Assembly: GCA_003167215.1 (NCBI GenBank)
Contig: PMTV01000015.1
Location: forward strand, 331-64,330
DNA length: 64,000 nucleotides
Source: Acidobacteriota bacterium
GTDB taxonomy: Bacteria; Acidobacteriota; Terriglobia; Acidiferrales; UBA7541
Direction of reading: 5' to 3'
The notes under the pieces are model-generated. The model ran no database searches, had not been told where the DNA came from, and saw nothing but the letters and a program-made list of their open reading frames with translations. Below, piece by piece: positions 26,696-34,765 of the stretch (the first letter of the stretch is position 1; every line of letters starts with the position of its first letter). Position numbers and translations under genes: made by a program.

Positions 26696-27732
26696 AGCAA
26701 CCCCGAAGTTTCCTGATAACCGAACATCTCGTTCATGTTTTGAACCGCCTGTCCCGCCGCGCCTTTGCCCAGATTGTCGAGGCACGAAACGATTACCAGC
26801 CGCTCGCCCGAAGGATCCAACGCGAATCCGATGTCGCAGAAATTCGTGTGCGTTACGTGCTGCAATCCCGGCAAACGGCCGCCGGGCAAAATGCGGACCA
26901 TGCGCCGCTCAGCGTAAAAACGGCGATAGAGACTCTCGATCTCGTCCGCCCGGCGCGGTTGCGCCAGCCACACGTTCAGCGTTGAAAGAATTCCGCGCTC
27001 CACGGGCAGCAAGTGAGTGGTGAAAATAAAATCGTCAAAGGCGATCCCCGCATGCTCCGCGATTTCCGGCGTGTGCCGATGCGTGAACAGGCCATAGGCG
27101 CGACAATTCTCGTTCACCTCAACGAAATGTGTTTCGCGCTTCGGTTCTTTGCCCGCGCCGCTTACGCCGGACTTGCAGTCACACACCACGCCGCGCGATA
27201 AGTTAATCCAGCCCGCTTCCACCAGTGGCCGCAACCCAAGAATGACGGAGGTTGCATAGCAACCTGGATTCGCGACCAACCGCGCTTGCGGCAAGGCATT
27301 CGCGTAGAGTTCGGGCAAGCCATAGACCGCCTCTGAGAGCGTTTCTCGGCTAGCGGGTGCAAGCTTGTACCAATCGGCGAACGTTTGTGGTTCGCGGAAG
27401 CGGAGCGCCCCGCTCAAATCGACAATGCGCAGCCTGGGATTCTCGGCGAGAAGCTCCGGCACGATTTCGAGAGAAGCCTCGTGAGGCGTGGACAGAAAAA
27501 CCACGTTCGCGCCACTCTTCGCAATCGCTTCGACCGAGAGCGGGACGCAGCGCGCTTCGCCCCATCCGCGAAGCTGCGGAAAAATCTCCGTCAGGCAGCG
27601 AACGTTCGCGTGCTCGCCGCGCACGAAGAAGACTGGTTTCTCGATGTGCGGATGCCGCAGAAGCAGCCGGGCGAGTTCGAATCCCGCATAGCCTGTGGCC
27701 CCCACCACAGCGACTGTTGTCTGATCGCTCAT
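26692..27732 (-). CDS. argC: N-acetyl-gamma-glutamyl-phosphate reductase
   Basis: ArgC reduces N-acetylglutamyl phosphate to the semialdehyde with NADPH. The 346-residue product has the Rossmann start VAVVGATGYAGFELARLLLRHP and the catalytic cysteine motif ARLVANPGCYATSVIL (about 146). It also has SGVSGAGKEPK, HRHTPEIAEH and the C-terminal DNLGKGAAGQAVQNMN. Length and motifs are normal. Its ATG overlaps the argR stop by 4 bases, placing it second in the operon. Confidence 0.96.
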   Translation of the reverse strand: MSDQTTVAVVGATGYAGFELARLLLRHPHIEKPVFFVRGEHANVRCLTEIFPQLRGWGEARCVPLSVEAIAKSGANVVFLSTPHEASLEIVPELLAENPRLRIVDLSGALRFREPQTFADWYKLAPASRETLSEAVYGLPELYANALPQARLVANPGCYATSVILGLRPLVEAGWINLSRGVVCDCKSGVSGAGKEPKRETHFVEVNENCRAYGLFTHRHTPEIAEHAGIAFDDFIFTTHLLPVERGILSTLNVWLAQPRRADEIESLYRRFYAERRMVRILPGGRLPGLQHVTHTNFCDIGFALDPSGERLVIVSCLDNLGKGAAGQAVQNMNEMFGYQETSGLL

Positions 27733-28181
27733 CCGAGCATTTCCTCGATTCGTTTCTGGACCGCCGCGCGTGCCGTACGTGAAGACGCGATGATCAGAAC
27801 TGTGTCGTCGCCAGCCAGCGTTCCGGCCACTTCTTTCCAGCGCTCAGCGTCGAGAGCCGCTGCAATCGGCTGAGCTCCGCCGGGCGGAGTCTTCAACACG
27901 AGCATGTTCTGCGCCGGCCGCACATCGAGCAAAAACTCTTTCAAGGCGCGAGCGAGCGCGGGAACTGACGACGCTTCTTCTGCTGCCGCAGCGGAAAGCG
28001 GCCGATAGCCCTCGGCGGTTTTCACCAGGCGCAGTTCGCGAAGATCGCGCGAGAGCGTGGCTTGCGTAACGCGTACGCCCAGATGCACGAGCTGCCGGCG
28101 CAACTCGTCCTGGCTGCCGACCGGAGGCCCCGCCAGCACCTTCAAAATTTGCCCTTGCCTGAATCTTTTGTGCGCGCCCAT
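27729..28181 (-). CDS. argR: Arginine repressor ArgR
   Basis: This 150-residue ArgR/AhrC regulator has an N-terminal winged helix (about 1-70, with [16 protein letters not shown]) and a C-terminal arginine-binding/oligomerisation domain (about 80-150, with [11 protein letters not shown]). Hexamers bound to arginine recognise 18-bp ARG boxes. As the first gene of the operon, with two such boxes over its own promoter, it should repress itself and all arg genes behind it when arginine is plentiful. Start ATG 28181 is preceded by AAGG at a reasonable distance. Confidence 0.95.
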   Translation of the reverse strand: MGAHKRFRQGQILKVLAGPPVGSQDELRRQLVHLGVRVTQATLSRDLRELRLVKTAEGYRPLSAAAAEEASSVPALARALKEFLLDVRPAQNMLVLKTPPGGAQPIAAALDAERWKEVAGTLAGDDTVLIIASSRTARAAVQKRIEEMLG

Positions 28182-28190
28182 GTAACCTTA

Positions 28191-28224
28191 TGCGTGAATA
28201 TTCATCTCTCTGCATAATAATACA
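28191..28224. promoter_or_regulatory. Tandem ARG boxes (ArgR operator)
   Basis: The ARG-box core is TGAATWWWWATTCA. TGCATAATAATACA (28211-28224) matches it with one symmetric change per half. TGCGTGAATATTCA (28191-28204) has a perfect right half. The centres are 20 bp apart, the usual arrangement for an ArgR hexamer. The upstream box fully covers the -10 element. Confidence 0.8.
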
Positions 28225-28244
28225 TTATGGATCCGTTGTGTCAA
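28217..28244 (-). promoter_or_regulatory. Sigma70 promoter of the arginine operon
   Basis: On the minus strand, TTGACA (28239-28244) is followed after 16 bp by TATTAT (28217-28222), giving a start near 28210 and a leader of about 30 bases before argR. The -10 lies inside an ARG box, a direct repression geometry. Confidence 0.75.
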
Positions 28245-28417
28245 CAGTGCAGACCAAGAAATTGCGGAAGCAGGTGTCTCCGGAATTCACGAGTTGGCAC
28301 CGGGGTGCACGGGGAAAAAACACAGAGATAATTCCGACGGCGGGGATACAATCCCCGTCGAAAAGATACTTCACGGAAACAATTGGCATGCCTGTGAAAA
28401 TCTTAGGGAGGCTTCAG

Positions 28418-29719
28418 ATGAAGCGTCTGGGATTGTTGTCCTTCTTGTGCTCCGTTTTAATCAGTGTGTGCGGCGCTCAGACGCCGAAGGCCTCCGCGCC
28501 TGCTGAAATTGCTGTCCATGCAGGAAAAGTACTGGATGTTCGCACGGGAAATTATCTTACGGATCAGATCATCTGGATTGAGGGCGACCGGATCAAAGCC
28601 ATCGGGAAAGCGGCGGAGATTTCAAGCCAGCTTCCGGCAGGCGCCAAGGTGATCGATCTCTCGAACGCGACGGTGCTTCCTGGTTTGATTGATTGCCACA
28701 CCCATCTCACCTACACGCCCTACATGTCGGGTCCGGCGGGGTTGCACGTTTCCTATCCGCGGCAGGCGCTGATCGGCGCACGCAACGCTCGTGTCACTCT
28801 CGAAGCAGGTTTCACAACGGTTCGCAATGTGGGGGCGAATGGATACTCAGACATTGCACTGCGCGACGCCATTAAGGCCGGGGATGTTCCGGGTCCGCGA
28901 ATACTCGCTTCCGGCCCGGCGCTCAGCATCACCGGAGGGCACGCCGACGAGAATTTCCTCGCGCCTCAATACAATTTTTCAAGCGATGGAGTGGCTGACG
29001 GCGTTACTGGCGTGACCGCGAAAGTGAGAGAAAACATTAAATACGGTGCTGACGTGATTAAATTCATGGCCACCGGCGGCGTGCTCTCCGAAGGCGATAA
29101 CCCGGCGCTGGAACAATATAGTCCCGAAGAAATGAAGGCGATCATCGACACGGCGCACGGGCTGGGCCGCAAAGTTGCGGCGCACGCTCACGGCGCGCTG
29201 GGAATCAAGAACGCGGTGCTCGCAGGCGTGGATTCAATCGAGCATGGCAGCTATATGAACGAGGAAGACATTCAGTTGATGAAACAGCACGGCACATATT
29301 TGGTTCCTACGCTTTATCTGGGTGACTGGTTGATGGAGAACATGTCAACACTCGGCCTCACACCCAACATGATCGAAAAGGCCAAGATCGTGCTCCCCAT
29401 CGCGCGCCAGAATATCGCGGTCGCCTTCAAAGAAGGCGTGAAAGTGGCGTTTGGCACGGACGCCGCCGTCTATCCTCATGGCCTGAATGCACGTGAATTT
29501 GCGGTCATGGTGAAGCTGGGTCTTTCGCCGTTGCAGTCGATTCAGGCTGCTACCGTGAATGCAGCCGATTTGCTCGGCTGGACGGACCGCGTTGGCACGC
29601 TAGAGCCGGGTAAGTTTGCGGATATTATCGCTATCGACGGCGATCCTCTCGCAGACGTGCATGTGTTGGAAAATGTCCGCTTCGTGATGAAGGGCGGTGA
29701 AGTGATCAAGAATCAGTAG
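28418..29719 (+). CDS. Secreted metal-dependent amidohydrolase
   Basis: This 433-residue protein begins with a signal peptide ([21 protein letters not shown]). It belongs to the amidohydrolase superfamily, in the imidazolonepropionase/prolidase-like group often found exported in soil bacteria. Metal-site motifs are [10 protein letters not shown] (about 85-94), [13 protein letters not shown] with a possible bridging ligand region, HAHGALG, SIEHGSY and the late [10 protein letters not shown]. The C-terminus closes the composite beta-sandwich with [22 protein letters not shown] 28418 is chosen because GGGAGG is 6 bases upstream; the open frame starts at 28190 but runs through the argR promoter. 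It probably cleaves a dipeptide or cyclic amide in the periplasm, which is inference. Confidence 0.88.
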   Translation: MKRLGLLSFLCSVLISVCGAQTPKASAPAEIAVHAGKVLDVRTGNYLTDQIIWIEGDRIKAIGKAAEISSQLPAGAKVIDLSNATVLPGLIDCHTHLTYTPYMSGPAGLHVSYPRQALIGARNARVTLEAGFTTVRNVGANGYSDIALRDAIKAGDVPGPRILASGPALSITGGHADENFLAPQYNFSSDGVADGVTGVTAKVRENIKYGADVIKFMATGGVLSEGDNPALEQYSPEEMKAIIDTAHGLGRKVAAHAHGALGIKNAVLAGVDSIEHGSYMNEEDIQLMKQHGTYLVPTLYLGDWLMENMSTLGLTPNMIEKAKIVLPIARQNIAVAFKEGVKVAFGTDAAVYPHGLNAREFAVMVKLGLSPLQSIQAATVNAADLLGWTDRVGTLEPGKFADIIAIDGDPLADVHVLENVRFVMKGGEVIKNQ

Positions 29720-29795
29720 AAGGCTTTCATGTTCCAGGCGTAGGAGCTGAATGCACCGTTTGGTTCAATTAGCTCTACACGGAACGCGACAGGAA

Positions 29796-29872
29796 TGGTA
29801 GGCCCGTGCGGGCTCGAACCGCAGACCTCCACCGTGTCAAGGTGGCGCTCTAGCCAACTGAGCTACGGGCCT
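29796..29872 (-). tRNA. tRNA-Val (GAC)
   Basis: This 77-base tRNA on the minus strand has the acceptor stem AGGCCCG pairing with CGGGCCT, discriminator A and an encoded CCA. The D-arm starts TAGCTCAGTTGG. The anticodon arm CCACC-TTGACAC-GGTGG gives anticodon GAC (Val codons GUC/GUU), and the T-arm contains GGTTCGAGC. It stands alone, not in an rRNA operon. Confidence 0.96.
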
Positions 29873-29930
29873 AATGACTTATTTGCATTCTAGCACAGCG
29901 TTCGACGGCATCGAGGGCGCGATAGCTCGT

Positions 29931-30782
29931 TCAATTTGATGTAGGCCGAACTGAAAACCCCATGAGCAGTAGGGATCGCTGGGAGAATGGCAGATAGAGG
30001 AGTGCGGCGGTCGCCGCCAGGGCCAAGCCGAATCCGATTTGATGAACAAGCAAGAATGGAGCAAGGGCCCACAGTCCGTCGAGCGGAAGTAGAAATGGGA
30101 AAAGCTTCTTGAATTTCGTGCCCAGCCCGCGATAGTTGAAGCTCGCTGCCGAAAGCAGATAAAGCCGAATCGGTATCCCGATGGCCGCCGTAACGATTAG
30201 GACGACTAATATCAAAAGACTAGGGTTTCTCGATTCTGTCAGGATCGCCTCCACCCGGGACAACCGCATCAACGAAATCGTGTAAAAGACCAGGTACATC
30301 AGCTGAATCAACGAAAAGAGAATCCGCACTATCCGTCGCGAAACGAAGGGTAATTCCTGCGGGTCGCTCAAAACCAATGAGCGAGTTGGTCGCGATGCGG
30401 GTTCGTCAAGTTCTTCTGGTCCAAGGACGCCGTTCTGCGAGCCGGCCTCTACCGGTGCAATGAAGCGATATCCGCGGCGAGGCAGCGTCTGGATAAACCG
30501 GGGATTCGCTGCTGAATCACCCAGTGCGCTTCGTAGTTGATTAATCGCGGTATTCAGTCCGTGATCAAAATCCACGAACGTGTCCGCCGGCCATAGGCCA
30601 TTGCGGAGTTCCTCTCGAGTGACCACTTCTCGCGGCCGCTCCAAAAGCATCCGGAGTATTTGAAGCGCTTGGTCGCGAAGTCGAGGCTGCACCTTGCCTT
30701 CCCTGCTCAGTTCGCCGCTCGCAGTATCGAATTCGAATACACCGAAGCGAAAATTTCGTCTCTCGCGCTTTGGCTCCGTCAA
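29931..30782 (-). CDS. CadC-like winged-helix membrane protein
   Basis: This 283-residue protein has an OmpR/PhoB-type winged helix at the N-terminus (about 10-105, FRFGVFEFDTASGELSREGK to FIQTLPRRGYRFIAP). The recognition region contains DHGLNTAINQLRSALGD. There is no receiver domain. Instead three or four hydrophobic segments follow (about 150-170, 190-210, 245-275). It is therefore probably a membrane-bound transcription regulator of the ToxR/CadC kind, an abundant class in acidobacteria, usually with a large sensor domain that is missing here. No promoter target could be assigned. Confidence 0.82.
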   Translation of the reverse strand: MTEPKRERRNFRFGVFEFDTASGELSREGKVQPRLRDQALQILRMLLERPREVVTREELRNGLWPADTFVDFDHGLNTAINQLRSALGDSAANPRFIQTLPRRGYRFIAPVEAGSQNGVLGPEELDEPASRPTRSLVLSDPQELPFVSRRIVRILFSLIQLMYLVFYTISLMRLSRVEAILTESRNPSLLILVVLIVTAAIGIPIRLYLLSAASFNYRGLGTKFKKLFPFLLPLDGLWALAPFLLVHQIGFGLALAATAALLYLPFSQRSLLLMGFSVRPTSN

Positions 30783-30974
30783 GACATGTCTCCGAACTGG
30801 CCTAATTCTAACGGAGAACGTTGATTAACCGCCTGGTTTTAAGCCCCTTATGAAATGAGGGGGTTCTTGTCTGAAATGACCTGCAAATCATTGAAATCGT
30901 GGGCGTCACGAACGCATAGTCGGCGCATGCCGCACAAGGGGAATGTGGCATTCAATTCAGGGAGGAACCACAAG

Positions 30975-31745
30975 ATGAGCCTAAAACCATCAGCGGTGGA
31001 ATCCACACCTGCCCGCGAAAATCGCGGCAAGCAATTGGAAATTTCTCCAGCGCAAGGAAGTGCGCAGGCTTTTCGGAACGCAACTCGTATTCAAGAAAGC
31101 CTCACATCCGCACGGGAGCGCAGATTGCTACTTTGGTTGGCCGCGCGTATGCCCTGTTGGGTTACCTCTGATCAGCTGACGCTTCTTGGATTCGTGGCCA
31201 TGCTTCTGGCCGGCGCCAGTTATTTATTGGCGCGCTGGCATCCCGTGGGGCTGCTGCTTGCAACAGCGTGTCTAGCGCTGAACTGGTTTGGAGATAGCCT
31301 CGATGGGACGCTGGCACGTGTGAGAAACATGCAGCGTCCTCGCTACGGATTTTACGTTGACCACATGGTTGACTCGTTCGGAGCGCTCTTTCTCATGGGC
31401 GGCCTCGGGGCTTCCACCTACGTGGATTGGCGGATCGCGATGGGCATGCTCATCGCTTTCCTACTGATCTCCATTGAAAGTTACCTGGCGTCTTACACGT
31501 TGGGAATTTTCAGGCTATCTTTCGCGAAGTTCGGACCCACGGAAATCCGAATTCTTTTGTCGGTGGGAAATGTTGTCTTGTGGTTTCATCCGGTCAAAGT
31601 CCACGGACTGCCCGATCGTCTGTTTGACTTCGGCGGTTTGGTAGCGGTGACTGCCATGGGCGTCATGGTTGTCGTCGCCGCGGTGTGGCACACCAGGGAG
31701 CTGTATCGGCAGGAGACGTTGCCACCAAGAGTGCCAACAAAGTGA
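30975..31745 (+). CDS. CDP-alcohol phosphatidyltransferase
   Basis: This 256-residue integral membrane enzyme belongs to the family that joins a CDP-linked lipid or alcohol with a second alcohol, making phospholipids. The defining motif DG..AR........G...D...D is present: LDGTLARVRN, then the Gly in RYGFYVDHMVD (about residues 113-137). About six hydrophobic segments are seen. ATG 30975 follows GGGAGG after a 10-base spacer; the upstream in-frame ATGs at 30855 and 30927 lack sites. The product (phosphatidylinositol-, glycerol- or ether-lipid-type) cannot be read from sequence. Divergent from the winged-helix regulator, which may control it. Confidence 0.85.
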   Translation: MSLKPSAVESTPARENRGKQLEISPAQGSAQAFRNATRIQESLTSARERRLLLWLAARMPCWVTSDQLTLLGFVAMLLAGASYLLARWHPVGLLLATACLALNWFGDSLDGTLARVRNMQRPRYGFYVDHMVDSFGALFLMGGLGASTYVDWRIAMGMLIAFLLISIESYLASYTLGIFRLSFAKFGPTEIRILLSVGNVVLWFHPVKVHGLPDRLFDFGGLVAVTAMGVMVVVAAVWHTRELYRQETLPPRVPTK

Positions 31746-31762
31746 GTGGCTCGTATCGATGA

Positions 31763-32527
31763 TTACTTGGCTTCGTACTTCAGAGTCTTCTTGAGGAAGG
31801 CAACTGTGCGCGCCCAGGCATCCGCGGCGTCTTCGGGACGGTATCCCTTCTCATTGTTCGGATTTTCAAACGCATGGCCGGCGCCATCATAAATCTTAAT
31901 GTCCACATAGCGGCCCAGGCCCGTCAGGGTCTTTTGGAAGGCTTTCACGTCCGCGGGGGTAATTCCGTGATCTTCCGCGCCGAAATTTCCAAGCAGCGGC
32001 GCTGCTATCTGTTGAATGTCGTTGGGATCGGTCGGCAGCGCTCCGTAGTTCACCACACAAGCTGACAGGTGCGGTTGGTGTATCGCCAGTTGCAACGCAT
32101 AGCCGCCCCCCATGCACCAGCCCAGTGCTGCAATGCGTCCGTTCACGTCTTGCCGCGTGGCCAGATAATCGTATCCGGCCTGTAAGTCGCGCACGGCGCG
32201 GTCCTGCGCTAATGCTCGCATCAACTCGTGGGCTTCATCCGGAGTCGTCGCGGATTTGCCCCGGTAAAGGTCCACAGCCAACGCCACGTAGCCTTGCTCG
32301 GCGATTTTCTGGGTCTGTTCCTTTACCCAGTCGTTCAGCCCCCACCATTCGTGGATCACAATCACTGCGGGGTAACGTCCGGGCTTCTCCGGAACTGCCA
32401 GATACCCTTCGATCGTTTCCTTTCCGCTGGGAAATTTGACCATCTCCGTCTTGGGCCCGTCCGCGTGCACGCTCACAATCGTCGCGAATAGCCCAACTAG
32501 GAGAATGGCCGAAAGGACCCGGTACAT
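31763..32527 (-). CDS. Exported dienelactone hydrolase-family protein
   Basis: This 254-residue alpha/beta hydrolase has a signal peptide (MYRVLSAILLVGLFATIVSVHADG). The DLH family hydrolyses dienelactones or related esters using a Cys/His/Asp triad. Here the nucleophile elbow is LGWCMGGGYAL (about 143), the acid is likely in NFGAEDHGITP, and the histidine is in YDGAGHAFENP (about 225). HEWWGLNDW near residue 58 is a family hallmark. ATG 32527 is chosen because GAGGAAG lies just upstream and starts the signal peptide; the longer frame to 32647 has none. Convergent with the phosphatidyltransferase. Confidence 0.9.
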   Translation of the reverse strand: MYRVLSAILLVGLFATIVSVHADGPKTEMVKFPSGKETIEGYLAVPEKPGRYPAVIVIHEWWGLNDWVKEQTQKIAEQGYVALAVDLYRGKSATTPDEAHELMRALAQDRAVRDLQAGYDYLATRQDVNGRIAALGWCMGGGYALQLAIHQPHLSACVVNYGALPTDPNDIQQIAAPLLGNFGAEDHGITPADVKAFQKTLTGLGRYVDIKIYDGAGHAFENPNNEKGYRPEDAADAWARTVAFLKKTLKYEAK

Positions 32528-32647
32528 ATGCTTCCTCAATGGTGCCTCCCCAACGTACGTGTGCATTATATATGTTGCGCGACTTCGCGGCGTGCGGGCA
32601 TTGTAACCCCGCTTGCGTTGTTTTATCCGCGCAATGTGTTGGTTCAA

Positions 32648-32729
32648 AGTTCTCGATTAGAAAGGTTCGCTGGTGTTTGTTTTCAACGAGTTGAGGTGTG
32701 TTCTAATTCCAAGAGTTCTCGATTAGAAA
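32648..32729. repeat. 16-bp direct repeat
   Basis: AGTTCTCGATTAGAAA occurs at 32648-32663 and 32714-32729, exactly 66 bp apart. One copy encodes residues near the end of the small 47-codon gene, the other lies just beyond its stop. Part of an inverted relative (TTCTAAT, 32701-32707) lies between. Confidence 0.6.
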
Positions 32730-32826
32730 TGGGGGTAACAAGGGGCGAATGGCGGGGGGATTGAACGGTTTCGGGTTTACGGCGAGCTCTTCGACTACGA
32801 CCTCGACTACTAGTGGCCTCAGCCAT
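32683..32826 (-). CDS. Very small basic protein with strong expression signals
   Basis: The gene has 47 codons, starting at ATG 32824-32826 with GGGAGGAGG 4-5 bases upstream, one of the best ribosome sites in the window. A TTGACT-17-TATCAT promoter lies about 40 bases further upstream. The product (MAEATSSRGRSRRARRKPET...ISNRELLELEHTSTR) is Arg-rich in the first third, with a short acidic helix near the C-terminus. It has no membrane segment. I do not recognise it. The combined promoter, hairpin leader and ribosome site argue for a real gene, or for a regulatory leader peptide. No obvious partner lies directly downstream except the dienelactone hydrolase at 32527. Confidence 0.55.
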   Translation of the reverse strand: MAEATSSRGRSRRARRKPETVQSPRHSPLVTPISNRELLELEHTSTR

Positions 32827-32841
32827 AAACCTCCTCCCTAA

Positions 32842-32856
32842 GGCGTCTATGACGCC
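32842..32856 (-). promoter_or_regulatory. Hairpin at the 5' end of the small-gene transcript
   Basis: GGCGTC-TAT-GACGCC is a perfect 6-bp stem. It lies between the predicted transcription start (about 32857) and the ribosome site (32831-32838), so it would cap the 5' end of the mRNA. Stabilisation or translational control is inference. Confidence 0.5.
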
Positions 32857-32863
32857 ACATTTG

Positions 32864-32892
32864 ATGATAACATAGTAGTAAACATAAGTCAA
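32864..32892 (-). promoter_or_regulatory. Sigma70 promoter of the 47-codon gene
   Basis: On the minus strand, TTGACT (32887-32892), a 17-bp spacer and TATCAT (32864-32869) lie in an AT-rich island of otherwise GC-rich DNA. Confidence 0.65.
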
Positions 32893-32943
32893 GAGTAATA
32901 ATTACACGGCTGTAAGTCGAGTGAAGACAAGGGGTAAATATAT

Positions 32944-33375
32944 TTAAGCTCGCGCTGAGCGGCGGTTTGCCCATCGTTGCCGGACTCCGGTCAGGAACTT
33001 CTGCTTGTCGGCACGCATTTGGCGCACGAGCGCTTGATTTTCGGTGTCTTCGTGAGCGGCGGCCCAGAGCACCATTTCCGTGAGGACCGGCGCCAGGGCT
33101 ATTCCTTTCGCGGTCAGTAAGTAGATCAGTTTGCGTCCGTCGGACGGGTCTTTTTCCGTAGTGATAATTCCGTAGGCGACCAGCTTTCGCAGACGGTCCG
33201 CGAGAATGTTCGTGGCGATGCCTTCGTAACAATCCAGGAATTGCTTGTAGCTCCGCGCGCCAGCCAACATCATGTCGCGGATGATGAGGAGCGACCAGCG
33301 ATCGCCCAACATTTCCACGGAAGCATTTAAGGGACACCCCGACCGTCGCTTTGGCCCTGCCTTCCCGCGCCTCAT
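32944..33375 (-). CDS. HxlR-family transcription regulator
   Basis: This 143-residue regulator has the HxlR-type winged helix (about 14-105). The N-terminal cysteine lies in RRSGCPLNASVEMLGDRWS; in several family members it senses oxidants or electrophiles. Other features are LLIIRDMMLAGARSYKQF, the recognition region NILADRLRKLVAYGIITTEK and the wing DGRKLIYLLTAKG. The C-terminal 35 residues are charged. It is divergent from a secreted protein gene, and a perfect inverted repeat lies 18-39 bases before its start. It therefore probably regulates itself and its neighbour. Confidence 0.9.
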   Translation of the reverse strand: MRRGKAGPKRRSGCPLNASVEMLGDRWSLLIIRDMMLAGARSYKQFLDCYEGIATNILADRLRKLVAYGIITTEKDPSDGRKLIYLLTAKGIALAPVLTEMVLWAAAHEDTENQALVRQMRADKQKFLTGVRQRWANRRSARA

Positions 33376-33393
33376 GTTTCCATCCTAAAATAA

Positions 33394-33414
33394 TCACTTG
33401 CATATCACAAGTGA
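33394..33414. promoter_or_regulatory. Probable HxlR operator
   Basis: TCACTTG-N7-CAAGTGA is a perfect inverted repeat in the divergent promoter region, centred about 29 bases before the regulator's ATG. Dimeric winged-helix regulators of this family bind such sites. Confidence 0.6.
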
Positions 33415-33519
33415 CCTTTGCCACACTTTCCGCCACGCTTGACGGCGTAAACAAATGGCCGGCGCGACGGTCATACCCCATCTTGATGGGAGCGGGCTTC
33501 CACTCCTCAGGAGAATTAG

Positions 33520-34236
33520 ATGAAGCGAAAAATGATCAGGACGATTGCGTTGGGAAGTTTCGCGCTAGTTGTGGTGCTGGGCGTGGCATTGCAAGCGCAC
33601 GCACAGGACGCCAAAACACCGTATCCCGCTATGGCGCCGGTTGACCAATACTTGATGGCGGATCGGGATGCCGAGATAGCCCTGGCGCGGAGCGCGGCTC
33701 CGGAATCCATCTCACACGATGCAGAGGTTATGGTCCTCGGGCGGCATGGGTACGAAACCGTGGTGAAAGGCACGAACGGTTTTGTGTGCATGGTTGAAAG
33801 GTCATGGACCGCTCCAATTGACGATCCGAATTTTTGGAATCCCAAGCTGCGTGGTCCCATCTGCTTCAATGCGGCGGCCGCACGAACCTACCTTCCGTTC
33901 ACAATCAAGAAGACCGAGTGGATATTGGCCGGCCAATCCAAAGCTCAAATGTTCGACAGTGTCAAAGCCGCTCTCGACAAGAAAGAATTGCCGATGCAGG
34001 AGCCGGGCGCGATGTGCTACATGCTGTCAAAGCAACAATATTTAGGCGATAGCGCCACCCACTGGCACCCCCACCTGATGTTCTTCGTGCCGCGAACGGA
34101 AGCCGCAACCTGGGGAGCTGATGTGCCGGGGTCCCCGATTCTTTCAGGCGACGACCCTGAGGACCGACTGATGATATTCATGGTCCCCGTCGCCAAGTGG
34201 TCGGACGGTACGGCTGATTCCACAGATAAGCACTGA
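33520..34236 (+). CDS. Exported protein of unknown function, HxlR neighbour
   Basis: The product has 238 residues with a signal peptide (MKRKMIRTIALGSFALVVVLG, cleavage near AHA-QD). The mature part has four cysteines in GFVCMVE, GPICFNA and GAMCYML (and none elsewhere obvious), a His cluster THWHPHLMFF and an acidic C-terminus. There are no membrane segments. GGAGAATTAG precedes the ATG. I do not recognise a named domain. The divergent HxlR gene with a shared operator suggests induction by the same signal. A metal- or redox-linked periplasmic role would fit the His/Cys content but is speculation. Confidence 0.7.
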   Translation: MKRKMIRTIALGSFALVVVLGVALQAHAQDAKTPYPAMAPVDQYLMADRDAEIALARSAAPESISHDAEVMVLGRHGYETVVKGTNGFVCMVERSWTAPIDDPNFWNPKLRGPICFNAAAARTYLPFTIKKTEWILAGQSKAQMFDSVKAALDKKELPMQEPGAMCYMLSKQQYLGDSATHWHPHLMFFVPRTEAATWGADVPGSPILSGDDPEDRLMIFMVPVAKWSDGTADSTDKH

Positions 34237-34765
34237 CGCTGCGTCGCGTGTAAATCGGATACGGCAAGTTCAGTTGCCACGCGCGAGGCTGACAAGGGCG
34301 CGGCGGATTGCGCCGCGAAGGTGGCAGTCGGCGATTCGCCGACTGCACTTGAGGTCAAACTTACAGCGCGGAAGTTTTTGGGGCTGACGCCAATGGGCAC
34401 CGCACAAAGCGCGGTGATGGTGGCAGCCTGAGAACCGGCTGCACGCGAAGCGTGAGACGATGATTCTTCGTTCCCTCAGAATCAGGCGCCAGCGCGGGAT
34501 GCGCGGCGAAGGTAGCTGACGACGAAGCATCGGCTGCAAGTGGAAGAAGCTCTTGTCGGAGCCCTTCGTTGCGCTCAGGATAAACTAAAGGCTCCGACCC
34601 CCAGAAAACCTCGACTCCTTCCGCAACCACGGCGAACGCGGGGAATTTTTTGGTGCTCTCGCCGATGGGCACCGCATAAAGCGCGGTGATGGTAGCAGCC
34701 TACAACCGGCTGCATGCGAAACAACAAACAAAGGTCCCAGGCTGCTCTGGCGCATCCTGACGGCG
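34237..34765. repeat. Hairpin-rich intergenic mosaic with an 80-bp direct repeat
   Basis: This gene-free stretch carries a chain of GC-rich palindromes: CGCGGCG-N5-CGCCGCG (34299-34317) and a perfect 23-base one starting GCAGTCGGCGA (34324-34346). It also has two diverged copies of an ~80-bp unit (34367-34449 and 34641-34720). Each copy contains CACCGC..GCGCGGTG and GCAGCC..GGCTGC stems. Short minus-strand frames through the units repeat peptide pieces (MPIG.S.K.F), but codon use and hairpins argue against coding. Confidence 0.65.

Noticed and set aside
34270-34672. Minus-strand frames of 89-103 codons in the hairpin mosaic
   Set aside because: They repeat only because the DNA units repeat; they cross several strong palindromes and lack ribosome sites.
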